DNA from: Corynebacterium canis | GTDB taxonomy: Bacteria; Actinomycetota; Actinomycetes; Mycobacteriales; Mycobacteriaceae | Assembly (NCBI RefSeq): GCF_030408595.1 | Contig: NZ_CP047080.1 | Location: 2,321,685-2,385,684 of the forward strand | Length of the DNA: 64,000 nucleotides | Reading direction: 5' to 3' | Notes under the pieces: model-generated | The model's input: the letters and a program-made list of their open reading frames with translations, nothing else | What the model was told of the DNA's origin: nothing | Databases searched by the model: none | Shown here: piece after piece, positions 34,825 to 43,773 of the stretch | How the letters are laid out: each line of letters opens with the position of its first letter | Numbering within the stretch: position 1 is the stretch's first letter | Translations under genes and position numbers: made by a program

Positions 34825-35088
34825 ATGGCTAACATTAAGTCCCAGATCAAGCGCATCAAGACCAACGAGAAGCGCCGCGTCCGCAACCAGGCTATTCGCT
34901 CTGCTGTTCGCACCGAGATCCGCAAGTTCCGCGAGGCCGTCGAGGCTGGCGACAAGGCTGCGGCGGAGACCCAGCTCCGTGTTGCTTCCCGCGCCCTGGA
35001 CAAGTCCGTGACCAAAGGTGTGTTCCACCGCAACAACGCCGCGAACAAGAAGTCTCGCATGGCTCGCGCCTTCAACAAGATGGCCTAA
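34825..35088 (+). CDS. rpsT: 30S ribosomal protein S20
   Basis: An 87-aa highly basic helical protein ([18 protein letters not shown]...[13 protein letters not shown]) of standard S20 length, binding 16S rRNA. ATG 34825 is the family start. A longer in-frame codon at 34648 lies in the leader and is rejected. The leader of about 150 bases holds a GC-rich stem around 34724-34742 (GGACC-TTG-GGTCC), possibly involved in autoregulation. A TACACT hexamer at about 34671 could be the -10 element. The terminator follows at 35128. Confidence 0.96.
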   Translation: MANIKSQIKRIKTNEKRRVRNQAIRSAVRTEIRKFREAVEAGDKAAAETQLRVASRALDKSVTKGVFHRNNAANKKSRMARAFNKMA

Positions 35089-35127
35089 ACGCGTCTGCCT
35101 AGCTTTGCGCTAGGTTCCCGCACTGTG

Positions 35128-35156
35128 ACCCGCGCCGTATTCGGCGTGGGTTTTCC
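35128..35156. terminator. Rho-independent terminator after rpsT
   Basis: CCCGCGCCG-TATT-CGGCGTGGG followed by TTTT: a nine-pair stem with one G-T pair, 40 bases after the rpsT stop. It sits between the convergent rpsT and holA genes and may serve both. A smaller stem CCTAGC...GCTAGG precedes it at 35098-35114. Confidence 0.8.
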
Positions 35157-35168
35157 ATTTCTCGCACG

Positions 35169-36116
35169 CTACCCCGCAAGCTCCGCGATCTCGCGCACGG
35201 CTGTTTCGATTGCGTATTCGGGGTCGGCGCCGTGGCCTTTGACGGCGGCGTCGAGCTCCCCGACGATTATGACGGCTTTCGACACCGCGTCCCCCGACCA
35301 GCGTCGAGCCATGCGGGCAATCTTGTCTACTTTCCAGGCTGGCACGCCAGCGGCGCCCGCGAGCTGATAGGTATTGACGGCCCCGCGCGTTGTGTACAAG
35401 CGTGCGATTGCCCCGACATTTCCGGAGAGCGCGGCGGCCAGCACGACGGGGCTTATGCCGAGTTGCAGGGCGCGTCGTGTGGAGGCGACCGCTCGGACGG
35501 TTTGCCCCGTGCAGGCGAGGTCGGCGATGTCGAAGCCGCTGACCTCGGCCACCCCGGCGTAATACGCATGGACTTTTTCTACGGTGACTTCACCGCCCGT
35601 ATCCGCAACGAGTTGGCTCACCGCCGATGCCAATTCCCGCAGGTCACTGCCGACGCCCTCAAGGACCGCATGCACGACGTCCGGCGTTACCTTCACTCGG
35701 TGCCGTCGGAATTCTGCCATGACAAAGCCAGGGCGATCCTTTGCGGAAATCTGTGCGACCTCGTGGACCTCGGCCACCTTGCGGAATTGTTTTACCATTG
35801 CCTTCGTGCGACCGCCGCCGGAATGCCGGATCAGCAGGAAGATGCCGGGGGCGGGGTGCTGCGCGGCGTCGAGAAGCAATTGGGCGGGTTCTTTGCCGGC
35901 TTCGTCGGTATTGGTGAGCACCAGAATGCGGTCCTCGGCAAACAGGGAGGGGCTGAGCAGGCCTGCGAGCTCACTCGGTTTAATATCGCCGGCACGCAGC
36001 GAAGTTACGGGAACATCGCCGCCCGCCTGGCGTCGAATCTGCGCGGTGAGTTCCTGGCAAGTGCGTTCCGCGAGGAAAGGCTCATCGCCGACGATCAGGT
36101 GAACTGGGGCAATCAC
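35169..36116 (-). CDS. holA: DNA polymerase III subunit delta
   Basis: Clamp-loader delta subunit of 315 aa that opens the beta sliding clamp at primer ends. The sequence follows the actinobacterial HolA pattern: IVGDEPFLAERT near the start, LTNTDEAGKEPAQLLLDAA, KDRPGFVMAEFRRHRVKVTP, EGVGSDLRELASAVSQL, and a helical C-terminal domain. The start is GTG at 36116, nine bases after the TspO-like gene's stop, indicating cotranscription. It is the usual neighbour of comEC and rpsT in actinobacteria, which supports the call. Confidence 0.93.
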   Translation of the reverse strand: MIAPVHLIVGDEPFLAERTCQELTAQIRRQAGGDVPVTSLRAGDIKPSELAGLLSPSLFAEDRILVLTNTDEAGKEPAQLLLDAAQHPAPGIFLLIRHSGGGRTKAMVKQFRKVAEVHEVAQISAKDRPGFVMAEFRRHRVKVTPDVVHAVLEGVGSDLRELASAVSQLVADTGGEVTVEKVHAYYAGVAEVSGFDIADLACTGQTVRAVASTRRALQLGISPVVLAAALSGNVGAIARLYTTRGAVNTYQLAGAAGVPAWKVDKIARMARRWSGDAVSKAVIIVGELDAAVKGHGADPEYAIETAVREIAELAG

Positions 36117-36125
36117 ACGACCATC

Positions 36126-36959
36126 CTAGGCGCGATGCCGGTATTGCAACACCCCGACGCCCACCGCATTCGCGATCGTCACCGCGAGGGTGGCCGCGAG
36201 GAGCACGACTATGGCGGAGTGGGAACCCACGCCCTCGTCTCCGACAATATGTTTGATTAGGATGCCGAACACTGCCCACACCAACACCAGCGAATACGCC
36301 AAATCACGCAGATACACCGAATTCCAAATGCCCATGCTCAGCCCCACGAACAACGCCGCGCCAAGCCAAAACGATTGGTTTTCAAACAGCGGATGCCAGC
36401 CGATGCTTACCAGCCACGCCTTCACATTGGCTATCACCGCGATGGTGATCCAGCCGAAGTACACCATAAACGGCAGCACGACGCAGCAATAGTCCGCCGT
36501 GGAACGCTCCTCATAAGTGGCCTTGTGCACTTGGCGGACAATCATCGAAAGCACTACAAATAGCGCAATAATCAAAAGCAATGAGGCGTCAATGGCGCGA
36601 TAATGCCAGGCGAGAATCCAGCCGATATTCATCAGACAAGTAGCGATAAATAGCACTCCAATTCGGAGAAAAATATCCTTGTCCACCAGCGAGAACAGGC
36701 GCCGCCGAATCGGCGAAAATTGGTACGCAACATAGCATATAAGAAGCCCGTAAATAACGATCCAAATGGAAAAGGTAAAATCAGCCGGCGTGAAATAGTT
36801 GACGTACCGCTCGGAAACCTCACCCGTGGTGAAACCGCCGATGCGCAGGGTGTTTGCAATGATGTTCATTACCAAGGTGAGTGCAAGCGCAACTACGCAT
36901 AACCATTTAAGCGCCCTTTCTTCCCGTAATCTGGCGCTTGAATCAGCTGCGAAAATCAC
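36126..36959 (-). CDS. TspO/MBR-related polytopic membrane protein
   Basis: A 277-aa protein with about seven or eight membrane segments. PADFTFSIWIVIYGLLICY and the spacing of the following helices resemble TspO/MBR (tryptophan-rich sensory) relatives, although the sequence is longer than the ~160-aa core family. GGAG lies seven bases upstream of the GTG start at 36959. It sits between comEC and holA in the same direction, where such a gene is not normally conserved, so it may be a later insertion into that block. Ligand unknown. Confidence 0.6.
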   Translation of the reverse strand: MIFAADSSARLREERALKWLCVVALALTLVMNIIANTLRIGGFTTGEVSERYVNYFTPADFTFSIWIVIYGLLICYVAYQFSPIRRRLFSLVDKDIFLRIGVLFIATCLMNIGWILAWHYRAIDASLLLIIALFVVLSMIVRQVHKATYEERSTADYCCVVLPFMVYFGWITIAVIANVKAWLVSIGWHPLFENQSFWLGAALFVGLSMGIWNSVYLRDLAYSLVLVWAVFGILIKHIVGDEGVGSHSAIVVLLAATLAVTIANAVGVGVLQYRHRA

Positions 36960-37154
36960 GGCCCACTCCTTTTTTCAACGAACCTCGACGCCGAGCGACT
37001 CTGGAAGGCAATGACTGCACTGCAGATAAACGCCAAAACATCCGGAACGCCGTTCTTAACATCAATTGTAACGAATATAAACAAACAAGTCAGTACTCCA
37101 CACGCACATTAGGGACACGTTCACCACCCGAATTCATCGCATCAAACACGTGCA

Positions 37155-38807
37155 CTAAAATCTGCCGTCGCGCGCATGTTGTGTGCCATCGCTATACAGC
37201 GCCACCTCCCCGTCACGATTCGGGTACAGCACCGGAACTCCGCCTTTGGTACGCGTCGGGCGGTCGCGGGCCTTCCCGCCGCCATCGAGCACCACCACCG
37301 CATCGGTCCCCGCGGGTGGCTCATAATCGCCGCCGATCTTTTGTTCGGTTACCACATTGAGCTGATGGAGCGGGATTTCCTCCGGACGATCCCCCAGCGG
37401 GACCCCGGGCAGCAGCCACACCAGCGTCGCCGCAGCGGCCCCGCCAAGCACCCAGCGCCCCCACCCTCGATAGAACAGGTATACGATCCACGCGCTGCCG
37501 AGCAGCACCCAGGATACCGGCGCGCTCAGCTGCGGCCCGTGCAAGGTCACCGCCACCAAGTGAATCCACCGCGCACACGGCTCCACGAGAAAGAGCGCAA
37601 TTGATTCCAAACCGCCGGGCAATAACGAACAGCCCACCGCGACCAACCCCAACACGGTAATCACACCCACCACGGGGGCCGCAAGTATGTTCGCCAATAC
37701 GGAGACCAGCGGGATCGTGCCGGTCACCATCGCGAGTATCGGCGCGGTCACCACGTCGGCCGCGATCGCCACCCCGAGCGCGCGCACCACCACATCCGGC
37801 ATTCTGCGTCCGAACAGACTTACGCGCGCAAGGGCAGGCACCAGCAGGGGTTGCAAGGCGACTATCCCGCCGGTGGCCGCAACCGACAAGGCAAAACCGT
37901 ATTGCACGGCGAGGTCGCTATCCCACAACACAAGGCCGCACACCGCAAGGCTCAAGCCATGAATCGGTTGCATTTTCGAACTATTTATCACCGCAAGCAA
38001 GCCGACCATACCGGTCACCCCGGCGCGCAACACGCTCGGCTCCAGCCCCACAAGCCCTAGGAATCCGATCAGCGCGACCGCCGCCGCGAACACCTGCACA
38101 CGAGGCGAAAGTGTGAGCAAACGCGCGGCGGTAAACACGATGGTAACCACCAGCGCAACATTGGAACCGCTGACCGCCGTGAGGTGCGAAAGCCCCGTTT
38201 CGATATACAGGTGCCGGTCCGCCTCCGATTGCATGTTCGTATCGCCGAGCACCATGCCAGGCACCAACCCACGCGCCTCGGCCCCCAACCAAAATTCGGA
38301 AGCTTGAGCGAATGTATGGCGCACGTGGCCCGTGATCGCCTGCCAACCTTGCGGCGGCGCCACAACGGTGAGATCCCGCGCCGTCAGCAACTCCGCAACC
38401 AACCCGGCGCGCTCGCTCGGCCGCGCCTGAACCGTCGCCTCCACGGTCGCACCGGCCGCTGGGGGCGCAGCCCCGCGAAACAGCACGGGCAGCGTCACCG
38501 GGTAGCCTTGGTCATCGACCTTGAGCAGCCATAACTCATCGCTCAGACGTTTGGGATGATCGGCGATCACACCACGCAGACGTTCCGGCGTATCGACGCC
38601 CACCGCACGCACACGCAGCTGGGAGATCACCGTAGCCACGCTTCCGCCGCACCCCAAGAGGATCGCTTGGCCGAAGCTCCGCAGCGCCACTGCACCGAGA
38701 GAAGATGCGATTACCAGTGCGATCGCCACGCCGGGGTGGCGTAGCACCACCATGGCGGTGGCGGCCCACAAGAGCGCCGCCAATGGCACGAGGCGGAGCT
38801 CGCTCAT
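37155..38807 (-). CDS. comEC: ComEC/Rec2 competence-type membrane channel, short form
   Basis: Membrane DNA-uptake channel homologue of 550 aa. The DUF4131 N-terminal region and the ComEC core with about ten membrane helices are present, with the diagnostic GLSHLTAVSGSNVALVV. The C-terminal metallo-beta-lactamase-like domain, common in Gram-positive ComEC (about 750 aa), is reduced to a short tail (GTDAVVVLDGGGKARD) without its metal-binding HxHxDH motif. The ATG at 38807 overlaps the comEA stop (ATGA). Natural competence is unproven for this group, so the role is by homology. Confidence 0.88.
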   Translation of the reverse strand: MSELRLVPLAALLWAATAMVVLRHPGVAIALVIASSLGAVALRSFGQAILLGCGGSVATVISQLRVRAVGVDTPERLRGVIADHPKRLSDELWLLKVDDQGYPVTLPVLFRGAAPPAAGATVEATVQARPSERAGLVAELLTARDLTVVAPPQGWQAITGHVRHTFAQASEFWLGAEARGLVPGMVLGDTNMQSEADRHLYIETGLSHLTAVSGSNVALVVTIVFTAARLLTLSPRVQVFAAAVALIGFLGLVGLEPSVLRAGVTGMVGLLAVINSSKMQPIHGLSLAVCGLVLWDSDLAVQYGFALSVAATGGIVALQPLLVPALARVSLFGRRMPDVVVRALGVAIAADVVTAPILAMVTGTIPLVSVLANILAAPVVGVITVLGLVAVGCSLLPGGLESIALFLVEPCARWIHLVAVTLHGPQLSAPVSWVLLGSAWIVYLFYRGWGRWVLGGAAAATLVWLLPGVPLGDRPEEIPLHQLNVVTEQKIGGDYEPPAGTDAVVVLDGGGKARDRPTRTKGGVPVLYPNRDGEVALYSDGTQHARDGRF

Positions 38808-39478
38808 AGCGTGACAAGGTCTTTTACCTGCTCAAACTTGGCGGATCCAATCCCCTTCACCTCCTGCAATTGATCGACGCTGGCGAACCCTCCGTGCGCC
38901 TCGCGGAATTCGATAATCGCCTGCGCGGTCTTTTCGCCCACTCCGGGAAGTTGTTGCAATTCCTCCGCAGAGGCGGTGTTGAGGCTTGTGGAGCCCGACC
39001 CGGGGACGGCGGGGTTCGCCCCGGGTGCCCCTGGGATGGGGACCGGTTGCCCCTGCGGAGGCACCACGATCTGCATCCCGTCGGTAACTTTCTGCGCCTG
39101 ATTGACCGCAAGGATGTTCGCCTCCGGCTTGGGCCCAGCGTGCGCTAAGGCATCCGCAATGCGCGCATCCGGCGCCAACGTGACAAGACCAGGGCGTTCC
39201 ACCTCGCCCACCACGGAAACCACCGCCTCGCTCGGCGGGGCGGCCGCCGCGGTGGAGGCCATCAATGCGGAAGGAAACGCCTGTTCAGGGGCGGAGGTAA
39301 GGGCCGGACGGGACCACAACACGTAGCCCACCAGCCCGGCGACCAAAACGACGCCCAATATCACCGCCTGCTTTATTGAAACCCCAAGCCGCGGTGTGGG
39401 GTATTCCACATCCAACAGCTCTTCCTCGCCGGTGGGAGCCGTAAATTCCTTTAACCGATCGCGTGTATTCGTACCCAT
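38804..39478 (-). CDS. comEA: ComEA-type DNA-binding protein with SLBB and HhH domains
   Basis: A 224-aa membrane-anchored protein. One membrane helix (AVILGVVLVAGLVGYVLW, about 37-54) is followed by an SLBB-type segment (VSVVGEVERPGLVTLAPDAR), a Pro/Gly linker and a C-terminal double helix-hairpin-helix (LNTASAEELQQLPGVGEKTA, then VDQLQEVKGIGSAKFEQV). ComEA binds incoming DNA and feeds ComEC. ATG 39478 is preferred. Translationally coupled to comEC. Confidence 0.92.
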   Translation of the reverse strand: MGTNTRDRLKEFTAPTGEEELLDVEYPTPRLGVSIKQAVILGVVLVAGLVGYVLWSRPALTSAPEQAFPSALMASTAAAAPPSEAVVSVVGEVERPGLVTLAPDARIADALAHAGPKPEANILAVNQAQKVTDGMQIVVPPQGQPVPIPGAPGANPAVPGSGSTSLNTASAEELQQLPGVGEKTAQAIIEFREAHGGFASVDQLQEVKGIGSAKFEQVKDLVTL

Positions 39479-39625
39479 ACCCCGCACGCTAACCGCAAAT
39501 GACCAGCGGCAACAGGGTTTGAAGCAACCCGCTGAGCAAACCTGTGGAATTTGGTAGGTTATCCACAGGCCACGGCATTAGCAACCGCAAAAACCTTGCC
39601 TTCGGGGCGCGAATGAGGTATTGCG

Positions 39626-40135
39626 CTAGATGGTCACCAAGCTTTCCAACCAGCGAAATTTCTCCTGCCCGATGCCGCGCACCTTGCGCAGCTCATCAAG
39701 GCTTTGAAAACCACCGTGGGCTTCCCTGTACTCCACGATGGCGTGCGCAGTCACGGTACCCACGCCGGGCAGGCTATCCAGCATGTCAAACGTGGCGGTA
39801 TTGATATTGATTTTCCCCTCATCGACGGGGTCATCTTCCGCCGCAGGCTCCGCAATCTGTGCGGCCGAGTCGGCGGGTTCGGCGGGGGCGGCAGGCGCGA
39901 CGTCGACAAGCGAAACAGGTTCGCAAAACGCAATCGGGGTGGGCAACGCGGGCTTGTTTTCGCTGGTCGGAAGCGATAGGACGGCCGATTGGGGGCGCCT
40001 GCAAAATTGCGAAAAATACACATAGCAGCCGACGCCGACCGCGAACATCAGACCCCACTTCAGCCAGGATGGCGGTGCGTGTTTATCTTCGATTTCCTGC
40101 TGTTGACCGCGGTTTTCGCCTGCAACTGTTGCCAT
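39626..40135 (-). CDS. Second ComEA-like helix-hairpin-helix protein
   Basis: A 169-aa paralogue of the downstream comEA. One membrane helix (LKWGLMFAVGVGCYVYFS) near residue 30, an Ala/Pro-rich spacer, and the HhH domain (ININTATFDMLDSLPGVGTV, then LDELRKVRGIGQEKFRWLE) are visible; the SLBB domain is missing. It is separated from comEA by 147 bp. A GTCGAYAAGC site in the spacer is read as LVDVAP. DNA binding at the outer membrane face is expected by homology. Confidence 0.85.
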   Translation of the reverse strand: MATVAGENRGQQQEIEDKHAPPSWLKWGLMFAVGVGCYVYFSQFCRRPQSAVLSLPTSENKPALPTPIAFCEPVSLVDVAPAAPAEPADSAAQIAEPAAEDDPVDEGKININTATFDMLDSLPGVGTVTAHAIVEYREAHGGFQSLDELRKVRGIGQEKFRWLESLVTI

Positions 40136-40329
40136 ACATCTACGCTAGACAACCAACCATGCTTTAGTCAGTGGGTTGCAGCACATTTTAGGGTAATTAT
40201 CCAAATTCTGCTACCTGTTTCACACGCGCTACCGGCGGCGCCGTCGCCTGTGCCCTCGAACGTTTGGGCAAATGAAGCGTGATGTGCCACGGGAATCGTG
40301 GAGTTCGGGCGGTTAACAAGCAAATCACA

Positions 40330-40348
40330 TACCTAATTGATTTAGGTA
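40330..40348. promoter_or_regulatory. Palindromic candidate operator upstream of lldD
   Basis: TACCTAA-TTGAT-TTAGGTA: seven-base arms with a five-base centre, 77 bp upstream of the lldD start. Followed by TATCCT at 40352, a possible -10 element, so a bound repressor would block transcription. In C. glutamicum lldD is controlled by LldR, but the match to its motif was not established. Confidence 0.45.
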
Positions 40349-40425
40349 AGGGTATCCTGTCATGGACAGGGTTTTTAGGTGGGCCTTTCGGCTCACCCCA
40401 TACATACATCGAAGGAAGGAACCCG

Positions 40426-41700
40426 ATGGCTCACGTCAAACGGCAACTACCCAACCCGAATGAAATCTTTGAGCTACTGAAGTTCAAAAAGCTGGACCTC
40501 AACCTGAAGCGCGCCCGCCTGCAAGACGCACAAACGATCGATGACCTCCGCAAGATCGCCAAGCGGCGCACGCCGGCGGCGGCCTTCGACTACACCGACG
40601 GTGCCGCGGACGACGAGATCTCGATGAACCGCGCCCGGCAGGCATTCAGGGACGTGGAATTCCATCCATCCATCTTGAAAGACGTATCCAAAGTGGATAC
40701 CTCCTGCGAGGTGTTCGGCGGACCATCCGCACTACCGTTCGGCATTGCGCCAACCGGATTTACGCGCCTTATGCAGACCGAAGGCGAGCTCGCCGGCGCC
40801 GCGGCCGCAGGCAGGGCGGGCATCCCATTCTGCCTTTCCACATTGGGCACCACCTCCATCGAGGATGTGAAAGCCGCCAACCCCAACGGCCGCAACATGT
40901 TCCAGCTGTACGTGATGCGAAAGCGCGAAATCTCCTACGGCTTGGTCGAACGTGCGGCCAAAGCGGGATTTGACACACTGTTTTTTACGGTGGATACGCC
41001 CGTGGCCGGGGCCCGCCTGCGCGACAAACGCAATGGCTTCTCCATCCCGCCGCAGATTTCGCTTGGCACCGTGCTCAACGCTATCCCCCGCCCATGGTGG
41101 TGGCTCGACTTCATCACCACCCCAACGTTGTCCTTCGCATCGCTGACCAGCACCGGAGGCACAGTCGGCGAGCTACTCAACGCGGCGATGGACCCCTCGA
41201 TCCAATTCTCCGACCTAGAAGAAATCCGCGCCATTTGGCCCGGCAAGCTCGTGGTCAAGGGCGTGCAGAATGTGGAGGATTCCAAGAAGCTCGCGGACCT
41301 CGGCGTGGATGGCATCATCCTGTCCAACCACGGCGGCCGCCAGCTCGATCGCGCACCTGTTCCCTTCCACCTCGTGCCGGAAGTGGTGCGTGAGGTGGGC
41401 AAGGACCTGGACGTCACCATGGACACCGGCATTATGCACGGCGCCGATATCGTCGCCGCGCTTGCCGTTGGCGCCAAATTCACCTTTATCGGCCGCGCAT
41501 ACCTGTACGGCCTGATGGCAGGCGGTGAAGCCGGCGTCGATCGTGCCATTGAAATCCTGGCGGAACAGGTGCGCCGCACCATGCAATTGCTGCAGGTAGA
41601 AACCATCGATGAGCTCGGCCCGCACCACGTCACTCAGCTGACGCGCTTAAAGCCGCGCAATATCGGTGAAGACGCCCGCCTCGACCGCGGACTGCTGTAA
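40426..41700 (+). CDS. lldD: Quinone-dependent L-lactate dehydrogenase
   Basis: FMN-dependent alpha-hydroxy-acid oxidase family enzyme, 424 aa, oxidising L-lactate to pyruvate with electrons to menaquinone at the membrane. Visible are the N-terminal [29 protein letters not shown] (FMN-binding), [29 protein letters not shown] (catalytic Lys region), the active-site His302 in [10 protein letters not shown], and the C-terminal [17 protein letters not shown] 40426 has GAAGGAAGG upstream; the in-frame codon at 40279 lies before the promoter elements and is rejected. It is apparently monocistronic, ending in a strong terminator. Confidence 0.95.
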   Translation: MAHVKRQLPNPNEIFELLKFKKLDLNLKRARLQDAQTIDDLRKIAKRRTPAAAFDYTDGAADDEISMNRARQAFRDVEFHPSILKDVSKVDTSCEVFGGPSALPFGIAPTGFTRLMQTEGELAGAAAAGRAGIPFCLSTLGTTSIEDVKAANPNGRNMFQLYVMRKREISYGLVERAAKAGFDTLFFTVDTPVAGARLRDKRNGFSIPPQISLGTVLNAIPRPWWWLDFITTPTLSFASLTSTGGTVGELLNAAMDPSIQFSDLEEIRAIWPGKLVVKGVQNVEDSKKLADLGVDGIILSNHGGRQLDRAPVPFHLVPEVVREVGKDLDVTMDTGIMHGADIVAALAVGAKFTFIGRAYLYGLMAGGEAGVDRAIEILAEQVRRTMQLLQVETIDELGPHHVTQLTRLKPRNIGEDARLDRGLL

Positions 41701-41727
41701 CCACCACACCGTGTAAGCGATACACAC

Positions 41728-41786
41728 TGGCCCCCGCACCAAAGCAGCGACAAAATCGCACATGCGCGAGCTGCTGCGGGGGCCAA
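41728..41786 (+). terminator. Long stem-loop terminator after lldD
   Basis: TGGCCCCCGCA at 41728 pairs perfectly with TGCGGGGGCCA ending at 41785, and the inner GCAGC/GCTGC bases extend the stem. No long T-run follows, so termination efficiency is uncertain. Confidence 0.65.
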
Positions 41787-41850
41787 ACCTATGCCTCGGG
41801 GGAACGCCAATGTTTCCGCTTTACTTATCGGGCACATGAACGGAAACAAA

Positions 41851-42740
41851 GAAGGTTATTCAGGGGTTTCTGTAGAAGAATAGCTTGGTAAGGGTTTGTA
41901 TTGTGCGCTTCGTGGTGGCTATGGGTAATCGGCAGTCGGTGTGAAGTATTCGCCAGTTTTTGATGTGGGCGATTGCTTGTTCGACGACCCAGCGGATGGA
42001 TGCAAGAGCGTTGTTGAAGCGCTGCTGCCAGGGTTCGAGAACCTTTTGCCCGTTGTTGCGTTTCTGGGGGATGTCAAAACCAGTACCTACGTACCCAAGG
42101 TCGGCGGTGACATAGTCGCCTGGCAACACGGTGGTGATGCCCAGCTTATCTGCGATGCGCTTATCGTGAGATCTCCCAGGCATTGGCGGGCTGATGTACT
42201 CGATATTGCCGTTCTGGTCGGTCAAGACTGCGAGGTTGTGGCCGGTGGCTTTGCGTTTGCCGCTGATCAACTGTTGTTGCCCTTTCCATGACCAGCATGG
42301 GACCAATGTCCCATCGAGGACGCGATGGCGCGTTGGTACGAGGTCTTCCACGGTTGGTGCGGTTGGGAGAAAGCGTTCCAGAAGGTCAAGGACTGCGTTG
42401 ATGGCGCGGGAAATCGTGGGTTGGGACACCCCATAGATCGTGGCGATCACACGTTGCGGGAGATTTTCGCTCCAGTAGTAGACCAAAGCGCATTCCAGGC
42501 TACTGACTAACCCCAAACTAAGGGGGCAATGATGTGTATAACCTGCGGTTTCGATGTCGTTGGCTAGCGCGATAATCTCATCAGTCGAACATTTGCTAGT
42601 ATTGGCCCAGCGGTACAAGGCATTTGTGTTTTGTTTTGTCATAGATTCATTATGCGGAACCTTGTATCGCCTTTGCTATGTTCGGGGGTATTGAGGTCGG
42701 AAAGTCCACCCGGCAAAACCCCAGCGGTTGAATAACCCTC
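41851..42740 (-). mobile_element. IS5-family insertion sequence, copy 1 (890 bp)
   Basis: The ends read GAAGGTTATTCAGG on the left and, reverse-complemented, GAGGGTTATTCAACC on the right. This 890-bp unit occurs again at 54296-55185. Both copies have AAA on each side, consistent with a 3-bp target duplication. One transposase gene fills it. It inserted between lldD and the DUF4352 gene, with no gene visibly broken. Confidence 0.9.
41860..42642 (-). CDS. IS5-family transposase (DDE_Tnp_4 type), copy 1
   Basis: An intact 260-aa transposase. The N-terminal helix-turn-helix (RVIATIYGVSQPTISRAINA) precedes a DDE nuclease domain: first Asp in VLDGTLVPCW, second in DYVTADLGYVG, Glu in RWVVEQAIAHIKNWR. 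Identical in protein sequence to the copy at 54305-55087, which indicates recent transposition. Confidence 0.93.
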   Translation of the reverse strand: MTKQNTNALYRWANTSKCSTDEIIALANDIETAGYTHHCPLSLGLVSSLECALVYYWSENLPQRVIATIYGVSQPTISRAINAVLDLLERFLPTAPTVEDLVPTRHRVLDGTLVPCWSWKGQQQLISGKRKATGHNLAVLTDQNGNIEYISPPMPGRSHDKRIADKLGITTVLPGDYVTADLGYVGTGFDIPQKRNNGQKVLEPWQQRFNNALASIRWVVEQAIAHIKNWRILHTDCRLPIATTKRTIQTLTKLFFYRNP

Positions 42741-43004
42741 AAACATTGATAGCCCTTCTTTATATTTAGCAAAACTGCATTTTTATGCCTTTTGGGGGAA
42801 TTGTAAAATAGCAACATTGTTAATAAGCGGCGAATCTGATCTGTTGCGAAATCCCAAAAGACATCAGACGTTATTACCCCCAGAATTCACCCCTAATGAA
42901 TCTTAGGAAAATCTATTACTAGAGTAAATTCTGGGTCTAATATATTCTTGTGTTGTTCGATACGAAGGCAGTAATACATCATTTTGTTTGATAAAGGAGC
43001 AGCG

Positions 43005-43754
43005 ATGACCACGCCACAAGAACCCAATGAAACTCCCGAGAACTCCGCAGGTCAGCAGCCTTCCTTCCCTCATGCTTCCAATCCGTTTGCGGTTCCGCAG
43101 GCGAACTACAACGCCCAGCAACCCGCCGGATACCCGCAAGGGCAGCCGCAATTCAACCCCCAAGGGTATCCTCAGAATTTTGGTCAGATGCCGCAACAAC
43201 CTAAGAAAAACAGCGGCTGTTTAAAATGGGGATTGATCATTGTCGGCATCTTTGTATTGTTGACAATCATTAGCGTTATCATCGCGGTAGTCGCGTTTGT
43301 CAATAACAGTGATTCCTCTTCTTCAGGCCAGGCCACCAGCACAACGCAAAACGCCGACGCGGTCGGAGGAACCCAAAACGCCGATAACCTCAGCGTCGGG
43401 GATACCTTTAACGGCAGTGACGGCCTGAAAATCACCGTTAGCTCCTTCGAGGTTATTGAAACACCTATCCTCGGCCCGCATTCCTGCGCGCTCATCACCT
43501 ATGTGAATGAAGGATCGGGCGAGGCTAATTTCGAGCAGTTCTTCGATTGGTCTTTGCAGAACCCCAGCGGTGTGATTGATCAACCCACGTACGCGGGCGA
43601 AAACGACCTGCAGAGCGGCAAACTTGCCCCCGGCGGCACCGTTTCCGGAAATGTCTGCTTCGACACCACGGAACCCGGCGAATACTCCCTAACATACGAG
43701 CCGACGCTTAGCCTGTTCTCCACCGATAAGGCAACGTGGAAGGCTCCCCTCTAG
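43005..43754 (+). CDS. Membrane-anchored DUF4352-type protein
   Basis: A 249-aa protein. Residues 1-65 are Pro/Gln/Asn-rich and unstructured (QQPAGYPQGQPQFNPQGYPQ), then one membrane helix (WGLIIVGIFVLLTIISVIIA, about 73-95), then an extracytoplasmic beta-sandwich region of the DUF4352 type (VGDTFNGSDGLKITVSSFEV...GGTVSGNVCFD) with paired cysteines. Such proteins are common surface proteins of unknown function. AAAGGAGC lies five bases before ATG 43005. The 264 bp between the IS and this start hold only an AT-rich promoter region. Confidence 0.8.
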   Translation: MTTPQEPNETPENSAGQQPSFPHASNPFAVPQANYNAQQPAGYPQGQPQFNPQGYPQNFGQMPQQPKKNSGCLKWGLIIVGIFVLLTIISVIIAVVAFVNNSDSSSSGQATSTTQNADAVGGTQNADNLSVGDTFNGSDGLKITVSSFEVIETPILGPHSCALITYVNEGSGEANFEQFFDWSLQNPSGVIDQPTYAGENDLQSGKLAPGGTVSGNVCFDTTEPGEYSLTYEPTLSLFSTDKATWKAPL

Positions 43755-43773
43755 GCCCACCGCGACGCAACAC

